The notes below the pieces were generated by a model that saw only the letters and a program-made list of their open reading frames with translations, was not told the DNA's origin and searched no databases. Positions 1-6,158 of a stretch of 9,657 nt of DNA are shown in pieces (the stretch's first letter is position 1; every line of letters starts with the position of its first letter). This DNA is from Desulfatirhabdium butyrativorans (GTDB lineage: Bacteria; Desulfobacterota; Desulfobacteria; Desulfobacterales; DYRK01). A program made the position numbers and the translations under genes. The DNA is taken from NCBI GenBank assembly GCA_020718785.1, contig DYRK01000012.1:16799-26455 (forward strand), written 5' to 3'.

Positions 1-141
1 AGTATGACAGTTTTGCAAATTGTCTCTGTGATAAACGATTTGCAAAATCGTTTTATGGCTCGCCGGAGTATGACAATTTTGCAAATTGTCTCTGTAATAA
101 ACGATTTGCAAAATCATTTTACGGCTTGTCTCTATACTCGG
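1..141. repeat. Tandem 66-bp palindromic repeat ahead of the hydrolase gene
   Basis: Two head-to-tail 66-bp units (1-66 and 67-132) differ at 9 positions. Each holds a hairpin with arms AAACGATTT/AAATCGTTT around a GCA loop (33-41 with 45-53; one mismatched pair in the second unit, 99-107 with 111-119). Each also has a larger imperfect inverted pairing (7-22 with 36-51) through TTTTGCAAAT/ATTTGCAAAA. The second unit starts after CCGGAGTA (63-70) and the block ends at TACTCGG (135-141), almost the complement of that octamer, so 63-141 looks like one complete mobile-type palindromic element. The unit is 22 codons long and has no stop in the frame of the next gene, so the reading frame stays open through it. 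I take it as non-coding because its stem family recurs between other genes at 3026-3143. Confidence 0.75.
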
Positions 142-150
142 TTGAAAACT

Positions 151-1617
151 ATGCGAATCGCATCCGTCATTTTTTTATTTATGGGGCTGGTAGCAATGGG
201 AAATACAGTCCATGCCTCGGTCAAAAATCCGCCTGCTGATTTTGCAGCGGTTGACGCGTTTATCAGAGAGCAGATGCGTGCAAACAATATTCCCGGACTG
301 GCTTTGGCGATTACGCATAATCAGGAGATTCTGCATTTGCAAGGCTTCGGCACAGCGGGTAAAGACCGCAACGTGACGCCTCAGACGCCTTTTTTCATCG
401 GATCGTTGAGCAAATCATTTACCGCGCTGGCAATTATGCAGTTATCCGAAAAAGGTAAAATCAACATTGACGCTTCGGTACAGAAATATCTCCCGTGGTT
501 TGAAGTGGCTGACAAAAATGCGTCTGCTCAGATCACTGTTCGTCATCTGCTGAATCAGACTAGCGGTTTGGCAGGAGGCTTAAAAGAAGATTTGCCTCAG
601 GATGCTGATATGGAATCGGGTATCAGGGCTTTGCGGAATTTGCAGCCGACAAATACTCCGGGAGCAAAATTTCAATACTTCAATTTGAATTTCAGTATCT
701 TAGGGTTGATAGTCGAAAAAGTATCGGGGCAGTCTTATGAAGATTATGTTCGGGCAAATATCCTCGAACCGCTGAAAATGAAGCGGACTTTCTTTTCCAA
801 AGAAGCGGCGCAGGAAGCCGGTTTATCAGAAGGCTACAGCATGATGATTGGCTTTGCGGTTCCCGGAGAACAGCAGTATTACAAGTATCTTTTACCGGCA
901 GCTTTTCTTTTCTCTACTGCCGAAGATTTGGCGCATTATCTCATTGCTCAGGGCAACGGAGGCCGTTATGAAAATGCGGTCGTCCTTTCTGCAAAAGGAA
1001 CAGAGGAGATGCACCGGCCCTGCAAAGATATCGGCAGCCCTTATGCCATGGGATGGTACGTCACGGAGCGCAAGGGACACCGCCTGATTCATCATCCGGG
1101 TGATCTGAGTTTTTTCCGTACAGAAGCGATCCTTGTCCCCGATGATGGCTACGGCATTGTCATACTGATTAACCAGAATAACAATCCGCCGCTGTACAGA
1201 GCAATGGCAGACGGTATTATATCTCTGCTGACCGGGGGCAAAAACGAGTCCGAAAAAACAGGGATGACTTATCGCCGTCAGTCTTTTCTCATCATTGCGT
1301 TTTTATTTGTAATTCAAGCTGTTCTTTACGGATGGTCCCTGATACGATTGCCGAGATGGAAGGAAAAGATAAGAGATAAATCGCCGGGGAATACAGTGTT
1401 GCGTATCCTGCCGCATTTCATACTGGCAGCGATATTGGCTTTTGCTATACCGGCTTTGCTTTCTCAGTGGTTAGACAAAGAAGCGGCATGGATGTTCATG
1501 TTTGAGTTTATGCCGGTTCTTGCGGGCTGGCTCACGGTCTCTATTTTCCTGACCCTTTTGAAAGCTTTTATTAAAATTCGGATTTTTGTCAGAAATCGTA
1601 ACCAATTTGACGCGTAG
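151..1617 (+). CDS. Membrane-anchored periplasmic serine hydrolase, beta-lactamase/PBP4* fold, ClbP/ZmaM-like architecture
   Basis: Predicted 488-residue serine hydrolase of the class C beta-lactamase/penicillin-binding-protein family. Seen in the sequence: a signal peptide (about 1-22, likely cut after VHA), the nucleophile motif SLSK (Ser85, Lys88), the YFN motif (Tyr176-Asn178), HPG at 315-317 in the place of KTG, then three hydrophobic helices at about 378-396, 419-440 and 445-470. A catalytic domain outside the inner membrane followed by three membrane helices is the layout of ClbP and ZmaM, which cleave an N-acyl-D-amino-acid prodrug group from NRPS/PKS products. The Ser-Tyr distance of 91 residues equals that of the ClbP triad as I recall it (Ser95, Lys98, Tyr186). 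I chose ATG 151 because it begins the signal peptide. The open frame upstream is a duplicated repeat. No strong ribosome site precedes it. The alternative is a general D-aminopeptidase or esterase of the same fold with membrane helices. Fold is certain, prodrug role is inferred from architecture and neighbours. Confidence 0.88.
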   Translation: MRIASVIFLFMGLVAMGNTVHASVKNPPADFAAVDAFIREQMRANNIPGLALAITHNQEILHLQGFGTAGKDRNVTPQTPFFIGSLSKSFTALAIMQLSEKGKINIDASVQKYLPWFEVADKNASAQITVRHLLNQTSGLAGGLKEDLPQDADMESGIRALRNLQPTNTPGAKFQYFNLNFSILGLIVEKVSGQSYEDYVRANILEPLKMKRTFFSKEAAQEAGLSEGYSMMIGFAVPGEQQYYKYLLPAAFLFSTAEDLAHYLIAQGNGGRYENAVVLSAKGTEEMHRPCKDIGSPYAMGWYVTERKGHRLIHHPGDLSFFRTEAILVPDDGYGIVILINQNNNPPLYRAMADGIISLLTGGKNESEKTGMTYRRQSFLIIAFLFVIQAVLYGWSLIRLPRWKEKIRDKSPGNTVLRILPHFILAAILAFAIPALLSQWLDKEAAWMFMFEFMPVLAGWLTVSIFLTLLKAFIKIRIFVRNRNQFDA

Positions 1618-1686
1618 GGTCATGCCGGCGGCGTGACCCATATAGGGAAAAAAGAGGCGTAAGGACACGCCGCCGGCATGTCCCTA
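1615..1686. repeat. GC-rich palindrome pair forming a long inverted repeat
   Basis: The segments 1615-1638 and 1663-1686 are inverted copies, 24 bp with two mismatches (1620/1681 and 1636/1665), separated by 24 bases. Each segment is also a hairpin by itself: GGGTCATGCC pairs with GGCGTGACCC around GGC, and the right copy does nearly the same. The left copy begins on the TAG stop of the hydrolase gene. There is no T-run after the right arm, so an intrinsic terminator is not supported. A third copy of the same palindrome lies inside the PKS gene at 7549-7577. It probably acts as a REP/MITE-type element and may stabilise or process the message between the two genes. Confidence 0.8.
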
Positions 1687-1690
1687 CATT

Positions 1691-1694
1691 AGGA
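1691..1694 (+). promoter_or_regulatory. Ribosome binding site of the acyl-CoA dehydrogenase
   Basis: AGGA with an A-rich spacer of eight bases ahead of ATG 1703. It lies just beyond the right arm of the inverted repeat and supports that start codon. Confidence 0.6.
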
Positions 1695-1702
1695 AAAAAG
1701 CA

Positions 1703-2842
1703 ATGAAATTTGAACTGACTGGGCACCAGACAGAAAGACAGGCGGCATTTCGGGCATTTACTGACAAAGAAATCACGCCTCATGCCGACCGATACGACCG
1801 GGAAGAAAGAACTCCCCCGGAAGTCATCAGAAAGATTGCCGAACAGGGCTATCTGGGTGCGATCATCCCGGAAGATAAGGGCGGAAAAGGCTGGGATATG
1901 ATTACTTTCGGACTGCTCTGCGAAGAAATCGGACGGGGAAGCACTTCTCTTCTGAGCCTGTTCACGGTTCACGGAATGGTTTCGCAATCCATTCTGAAAT
2001 GGGGCAGTTCCGCACAGAAAGAATGCTGGCTTCCGAAATTGGCAAGCGGCGAGGCTGTAGGCGCATTTGCTCTGACCGAACCCGGTATCGGCTCCGACGC
2101 CAAAAACGTGGAGACAACAGCGGTGCTTTCGGATCGCTCCTATATCTTGAATGGTCAGAAAAAATGGATTTCCTGCGGGCAGATTGCCGATTTGTTTATC
2201 ATTATCGCACAATGCGAGGGAAAGCCCACGGCATTTTTAGTAGAAAGAAATAGTCCCGGCTTTTCTACAGAAGCAATTACCGGAATGCTGGGGTTCCGCT
2301 CTGCCATGCTCGCAACACTGCGTTTTGAAAACTGCCGAATTCCCGAAGAAAATCTTGTGGGAAGAATCGCTTTCGGTTTTTCTCACATTGCCGGAACTGC
2401 ACTGGATCACGGCAGATATTGCGTGGCCTGGGGAAGTGTGGGGCTTGCTCAGGCATGTCTGGAAGCCTCTCTAAGGTATTCAAGTCAAAGAAAACAGTTC
2501 GGCGCATATCTGAAAGAGCATCAGCTAATTCAGCAGATGATCGCCGAGATGATTACCGAGACCAAAGCAGCAAGGCTGCTCTGCTACCATGCCGGATATT
2601 TGAAAGATATCGGAGACCCCGGGCTGATTATGGAAACTGCAATTGCCAAATATTTTGCATCGAAAGCCGCAGTAAAAGCCGCGCTGGATGCGGTGCAGAT
2701 TCACGGTGCAAACGGCTGCGGCAGCGAATATCCGGTACAGCGATATCTGAGGGATGCAAAGATCATGGAAATCATCGAAGGCAGTACGCAGATGCAGCAG
2801 ATTATCATCGCAAGGCACGGATATCAGACTATTAATTTTTAG
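1703..2842 (+). CDS. Acyl-CoA dehydrogenase family flavoprotein, possibly FkbI/ZmaE/ClbF-like
   Basis: A full-length, 379-residue acyl-CoA dehydrogenase. It should use FAD to oxidise the alpha-beta bond or alpha carbon of an acyl thioester in the cytoplasm. Visible family motifs in order: helical N-terminal domain (1-115), the flavin/substrate loop AFALTEPGIGSD (121-132), beta-domain motif with KKWISCG, the signature QRKQFG (262-267), and the C-terminal segment DAVQIHGANGCG followed by EIIEGSTQ, in which Glu359 is at the usual catalytic-base position. In natural-product clusters, relatives of this length (FkbI, ZmaE, ClbF) oxidise ACP-bound glyceryl or seryl units to make hydroxy-, methoxy- or aminomalonyl-ACP. 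An FkbH-like gene downstream fits that role. The partner 3-hydroxyacyl-CoA dehydrogenase and ACP are not seen, so oxidation of a free acyl-CoA or of an ACP-bound amino acid remains possible. It is separated from the hydrolase by the palindrome pair only and is likely co-transcribed. Confidence 0.9.
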   Translation: MKFELTGHQTERQAAFRAFTDKEITPHADRYDREERTPPEVIRKIAEQGYLGAIIPEDKGGKGWDMITFGLLCEEIGRGSTSLLSLFTVHGMVSQSILKWGSSAQKECWLPKLASGEAVGAFALTEPGIGSDAKNVETTAVLSDRSYILNGQKKWISCGQIADLFIIIAQCEGKPTAFLVERNSPGFSTEAITGMLGFRSAMLATLRFENCRIPEENLVGRIAFGFSHIAGTALDHGRYCVAWGSVGLAQACLEASLRYSSQRKQFGAYLKEHQLIQQMIAEMITETKAARLLCYHAGYLKDIGDPGLIMETAIAKYFASKAAVKAALDAVQIHGANGCGSEYPVQRYLRDAKIMEIIEGSTQMQQIIIARHGYQTINF

Positions 2843-3271
2843 CGGAGTGTGCCGGGATATTTTTTTCTTAAATCAGGGTATTTTTCCTCTTGCAGATTAT
2901 CCTCATTTATGAAAGAAGTATTATATCTTTTTACCGATTGAAACAGAATTTTATGGTATTTGAAGGTAACTATTCATATACAGAGTTCCAGAAATTAAAT
3001 TTCACTGCATTATCGGTCGAAGCACAAACGGCTTGCAAAGCCGTTTTACAGTAAAACGCCAAAACTTGAAATAGACGCAAATCGTTTTTTTGGATAAAGA
3101 TACTTCTGCTGAAACAGACATAAAACGGCTTGCAAAGCCGTTCTACAGTAAAACGCCAAAACTTGAAATAGACGCAAATCGTTTTTTAGATAAAATCAGA
3201 ATGTTATGATTTTTTATCCGGCAGTGTAATCAGACCGTTAATTTTTGTACTCCGGATGCGGGAAACAGGCT
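2843..3271. other. 429-bp intergenic gap with palindromic repeats
   Basis: AT-rich gap, the only long one in the window. I see no protein gene, tRNA or clear terminator in 2843-3021. The remainder holds the two-copy direct repeat at 3026-3194. The gap opens with CGGAGT (2844-2849) just after the dehydrogenase stop and has ACTCCG (3249-3254) near its right edge, short inverted ends that also mark other repeats here, so much of the gap may be one or several inserted elements. TATGAT at 3205-3210 could be a -10 box for the ligase gene, but the -35 position is only a T-run, so I do not call a promoter. Confidence 0.6.
3026..3194. repeat. Two-copy direct repeat with nested hairpins
   Basis: A 65-bp sequence at 3026-3090 recurs at 3123-3187 with one difference (T3046 versus C3143), period 97 bp, and weaker similarity for a few bases after. 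Each copy starts with a hairpin, arms AAACGGCTT/AAGCCGTTT around GCA (3026-3034 with 3038-3046). In the first copy the right arm can instead pair with the next segment: CGTTTTAC (3042-3049) with GTAAAACG (3051-3058). In the second copy the single base change weakens both pairings. The first hairpin is the GC version of the hairpin at 33-53, with the same loop and outer stem. Confidence 0.8.
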
Positions 3272-4993
3272 TTGAGAAAAGAGATAAGCACGGAAGAAGC
3301 AAAAACTTTATTCGGTCTTTTTCGGGCGCGGGTAAAATACAGTCCTGACAAAGAAGCATACCGCTATTTCGATGAGATCAGAAAAGCGCGGATATCTCTG
3401 ACATGGAAAGAGACGGCAAAAGTTGTGGCTCGCTGGCAGGCAGCATTGGAAAAAGAAAATCTAAGTCCCGGCGACCGCGTGGGCATCATGATGCGAAACT
3501 GTTATGAGCGGGTGATGTTCGAACTGGCAGCATTCGGGCTGGGTTTAGTGACGGCGCCGTTTTATCTCCACGATAAACCGGAAAACTCGGCATATATTTT
3601 AAAAAGCACAGGGATTAAACTCCTGTTGATAGAAAATGAGACGCAGGAAAAACTTTTGCTGTCCGTCGGAGATATTTTGCCGGGCTTGCGTCTGGTCCGC
3701 TTAGATAAAATTGAGGCATGGCTGCCTGAGAAATACGATACCGACCTGTGCGAAAAGGCTTCTGAGCCGGATGGATTGGCTACAATTCTTCATACTTCAG
3801 GTACAACGGGGCTGCCTAAAGGCGCAATGTTCAGTCATAGAAATATTTTATCTAATGCGGAAGCCGTAGCGAAAACGATCTCTTTTTATGAAGAAGATGT
3901 ACTCGTGCCTTTTACCGGCGGCTATGTTCTTTCCATGATAGTGGATATTGCAATCGCCTTTCCCAGGTCTTTGAATGATTTAGGCACGATATGCCCGACG
4001 CTGATCGTATCTGCGGCACGGCTGTATGAATATGTCTTCGGACAGATTAAAACTCAACTGCTCCGAAAACCGCGGTGGCTGCGGTGTATGTTTAAATACA
4101 CGGTTGATATGGGATGGCGGCGATTTGAATATCAGCAGGGACGGGGGAAACGGCATCCTGAATTTCTGTTGTGGCCTCTGCTTGATATGCTGATCGCAAA
4201 GCCTGTGAGACAAAGATTCGGGGGCAGGGTGCGCTTCGGATTTTACGCCGGTGCGAGACTTTCTTCTGAAATTTCCCGAACATTTATCGGGCTGGGAATG
4301 CCGATTCTCAATTGCTACGGGCAAACCGAAGCGGGACCTGTCATCAGTGTGAACCGGCCTGATGATAATGTTCCGGCAAGTGTGGGCAAGCCTTTGGCGG
4401 GCGTCACGGTTCGCACAGAAAAGGGAGAATTGCTGGTAAAAGGACCCGGAGTCATGACAGGCTATTGGAATGACTCTGCTGCAACCCGACGAGCGATTGA
4501 TCAAGAGGGCTGGCTGCATACCGGAGACAGATGCCGCATAGATGCCGATGGACGAATTTTCTTTATCGGGCGAATGTCGGAAGTTATCGTTACGCCAAAC
4601 GGAGAAGAAGTTTCACCCACAGAGATAGAGTCAGAGATAAGGTCAGATATTCTCTTCGAGCAGGCAATGGTCATCGGTAAGGAAAGACCTTTTCTCGCTG
4701 CGCTGCTTGTTTTGAATCAGGAGTATTGGAAAAAGCTGGCGCAACACTTGAAACTGAATCCTGATGATCCTTCGGCATTGAGAGATAAATCAGCCGAAGA
4801 TGCGGTTTTGGCAAGTATCACTAAGATACTCGGCAACTATCCGAATGCTGCTCGGATTCGCCGCGTCAGACTGCTGGCGGAACTATGGACAGCGGAGGCC
4901 GGATTAATGACTCCGAGTGCAAAGCTGAAACGGGCAAATCTTCTTATCAGATATGCGGAAGAAATTGAGCAAATGTACGCCGGCAATCTATAA
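3272..4993 (+). CDS. Long-chain acyl-CoA synthetase-type AMP-forming ligase with a shortened A4 region
   Basis: Predicted 573-residue AMP-forming acyl ligase of the ANL family, closest in layout to bacterial long-chain acyl-CoA synthetases. It should adenylate a carboxylic acid with ATP and pass it to CoA or an ACP. Motifs seen: P-loop TSGTTGLPKG (175-184), YGQTE (349-353, A5), HTGD ending at Asp419 (A7), GRMSEVIV with Arg434 (A8), and SAKLKR (549-554, A10 lysine region). Between A3 and A5 the usual long-chain motif near PLSHxxER is not recognisable; DVLVPFTGGY (about 209-218) follows directly, as if about nine residues were missing. The frame is intact on both sides. No ATG is available: a TAA at 3239-3241 leaves TTG 3245 or TTG 3272. 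I prefer 3272, which has GGGA eight bases ahead and avoids reading from repeat-border DNA. In the cluster it could supply a fatty acyl starter or N-acyl cap. CoA versus ACP as acceptor cannot be told from sequence alone. Confidence 0.85.
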   Translation: MRKEISTEEAKTLFGLFRARVKYSPDKEAYRYFDEIRKARISLTWKETAKVVARWQAALEKENLSPGDRVGIMMRNCYERVMFELAAFGLGLVTAPFYLHDKPENSAYILKSTGIKLLLIENETQEKLLLSVGDILPGLRLVRLDKIEAWLPEKYDTDLCEKASEPDGLATILHTSGTTGLPKGAMFSHRNILSNAEAVAKTISFYEEDVLVPFTGGYVLSMIVDIAIAFPRSLNDLGTICPTLIVSAARLYEYVFGQIKTQLLRKPRWLRCMFKYTVDMGWRRFEYQQGRGKRHPEFLLWPLLDMLIAKPVRQRFGGRVRFGFYAGARLSSEISRTFIGLGMPILNCYGQTEAGPVISVNRPDDNVPASVGKPLAGVTVRTEKGELLVKGPGVMTGYWNDSAATRRAIDQEGWLHTGDRCRIDADGRIFFIGRMSEVIVTPNGEEVSPTEIESEIRSDILFEQAMVIGKERPFLAALLVLNQEYWKKLAQHLKLNPDDPSALRDKSAEDAVLASITKILGNYPNAARIRRVRLLAELWTAEAGLMTPSAKLKRANLLIRYAEEIEQMYAGNL

Positions 4994-4996
4994 TTG

Positions 4997-5060
4997 TCCG
5001 GAGTGCCAAACTTACAGTTTGGCATAACAACCTGCTAAACTGTAAGTTTGGCACTCCGGA
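4997..5060. repeat. Perfect 24-bp inverted repeat between ligase and FkbH genes
   Basis: Arms 4997-5020 and 5037-5060 are perfectly complementary around a 16-base loop. The outer ends are TCCGGAGT and ACTCCGGA. The left arm plus four loop bases can also fold alone, TGCCAAAC (5004-5011) with GTTTGGCA (5017-5024), so long and short hairpins compete. There is no T-run after it. The element begins three bases after the ligase stop codon and fills most of the gap, and shares end sequence with the repeats at 63-141 and near 3250. Confidence 0.85.
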
Positions 5061-5067
5061 GCCGACA

Positions 5068-5074
5068 GGGGAGG
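5068..5074 (+). promoter_or_regulatory. Strong ribosome binding site of the FkbH-like gene
   Basis: GGGGAGG, nine bases ahead of ATG 5084. It decides the start: an upstream ATG at 5048 is in frame but lies inside the right arm of the inverted repeat and has no such site. Confidence 0.75.
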
Positions 5075-5083
5075 AAGCTTGAG

Positions 5084-6118
5084 ATGAAAGAAGAAAGAAA
5101 AATCAAATGTGTGGTCTGGGATTTGGACAATACCTTATGGAACGGCGTTTTGCCGGAAAACGACCGGGTTTCTCTGCGTGACGGCATTCTTGATATTATG
5201 AAAACGCTGGACAGCCGAGGTATTTTGCAGTCTGTTGCGAGTAAAAATGATTATGACCATGCAATGGCAAAAATTGAGGAATTCGGACTGCGTGACTATT
5301 TTCTCTATCCCCAGATCAATTGGAATCCCAAGTCTTCTTCTATTAAAGCAATTACAGAATCCATCAATATCGGCATTGACACGCTCGCATTTATTGACGA
5401 TCAGCCTTATGAGCGGGAAGAGGTGAATTTCTCTTTTCCCGAAGTGCTTTGCATTGACGCAGCGGATATAGACAAACTTTTGCATAAGCCTGAAATGAAT
5501 CCCAGATTTATTACTCAGGATTCGAAAATCCGCAGGCAACTGTATCTCAGCGATATAAAAAGAAATAAAATCGAAGAAGAATTTATCGGACCCAAAGAAG
5601 ATTTTCTCGCGTCATTGGACATGGTGTTTACAATTTCACCTGCAAAAGAAGAAGATTTGAAGCGGGCTGAGGAACTGACGGTTCGGACGCATCAGTTGAA
5701 TACGACAGGTTATACCTATTCTTATGAGGAATTGGACTATTTCCGCACTTCTCATGACCATATTCTGCTGATCGCAACATTGGATGACAAATACGGAACT
5801 TACGGCAAGATCGGATTGACGCTTATCGAATGCGATAAAAATCTGTGGAGCATAAAACTGCTTCTTATGTCTTGCCGGGTCATGTCAAGAGGTGTCGGCA
5901 CGATAATGATCAATCACATCCGAAATGAGGCAAAGAAAAACGGTGTATGCCTGCGCTCGGAAATGATTTCCAACGAGCGAAACCGTATGATGTATATGAC
6001 CTATAAATTTGCGGGCTTCAAAGAGACAGAAAAAAAAGGCGATCTCACTGTTTTTGAAAATGATCTCACAGATATTCCGGATTTTCCCGAATATGCAAAG
6101 GTGAGAAGTGAGAAGTGA
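5084..6118 (+). CDS. FkbH-like HAD-superfamily (subfamily IIIC) protein, likely glyceryl-ACP-forming
   Basis: A 344-residue stand-alone FkbH-family protein. Family members take the glyceryl unit of 1,3-bisphosphoglycerate, remove the phosphate and load it on an ACP, the first step to hydroxymalonyl- or methoxymalonyl-ACP; some instead give lactyl or glyceryl starters. Seen: HAD motif WDLDNTLWNG with Asp13 and Asp15 near the N-terminus, SVASKND, the motif FIDDQPYER about residues 104-112, then a GNAT-like C-terminal half with HQLNTTGYTYS, GTYGKIGLTLIE and the family block LLMSCRVMSRGVG. Length is normal for the free-standing type. The start at 5084 puts the HAD motif at the expected distance. 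The last codons (VRSEK and stop) are made from a heptanucleotide repeat. It lies 90 bases after the ligase and 40 before the PKS, so it is probably in one transcript with them. No ACP gene follows, so its carrier must be elsewhere. Confidence 0.9.
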   Translation: MKEERKIKCVVWDLDNTLWNGVLPENDRVSLRDGILDIMKTLDSRGILQSVASKNDYDHAMAKIEEFGLRDYFLYPQINWNPKSSSIKAITESINIGIDTLAFIDDQPYEREEVNFSFPEVLCIDAADIDKLLHKPEMNPRFITQDSKIRRQLYLSDIKRNKIEEEFIGPKEDFLASLDMVFTISPAKEEDLKRAEELTVRTHQLNTTGYTYSYEELDYFRTSHDHILLIATLDDKYGTYGKIGLTLIECDKNLWSIKLLLMSCRVMSRGVGTIMINHIRNEAKKNGVCLRSEMISNERNRMMYMTYKFAGFKETEKKGDLTVFENDLTDIPDFPEYAKVRSEK

Positions 6119-6135
6119 GAAGTGAAGAGTGAGAA
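6101..6135 (+). repeat. Five-copy heptanucleotide repeat over the FkbH stop codon
   Basis: Five consecutive 7-base units, GTGAGAA four times and GTGAAGA once (unit 4). In the FkbH frame the run reads V-R-S-E-K and then TGA in the third unit (6116-6118), so extra units at the right end would change only the distance to the PKS ribosome site, not the protein. The run length, 35 bases, equals that of the repeat at 8917-8951. Confidence 0.85.
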
Positions 6136-6148
6136 ATGATTACTTCTC

Positions 6149-6153
6149 AGGGA
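6149..6153 (+). promoter_or_regulatory. Ribosome binding site of the PKS
   Basis: AGGGA ahead of three consecutive in-frame ATG codons (6156, 6159, 6162). Spacing is 2, 5 and 8 bases; this favours the second or third ATG over the first. Confidence 0.5.
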
Positions 6154-6158
6154 TAATG

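Noticed and set aside
1615..1686. Rho-independent terminator after the hydrolase gene
   Set aside because: The stem is strong but no T-run follows either arm, and the same palindrome occurs inside the PKS gene.
1589..2212. Open frame of 207 codons on the minus strand
   Set aside because: It lies opposite the clear acyl-CoA dehydrogenase gene, has no recognisable motif and is Cys/Phe/Arg-rich as expected for an antisense shadow.
3026..3194. CRISPR-like direct repeats
   Set aside because: Only two copies with a 97-bp period, internal hairpins and no regular spacers; the 66-bp tandem at 1-132 likewise has no spacers.
3182..3210. Promoter for the ligase gene with TATGAT as -10
   Set aside because: At a 17-base spacing the -35 position is only TTTTTT, part of the repeat; the match is too weak to call.
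3980..4519. Open frame of 179 codons on the minus strand
   Set aside because: Antisense to the ligase between motifs A4 and A7; low-complexity composition and no family signature.
5048..5083. Upstream ATG start for the FkbH-like protein
   Set aside because: It lies in the arm of the inverted repeat, while GGGGAGG sits at proper distance from ATG 5084.
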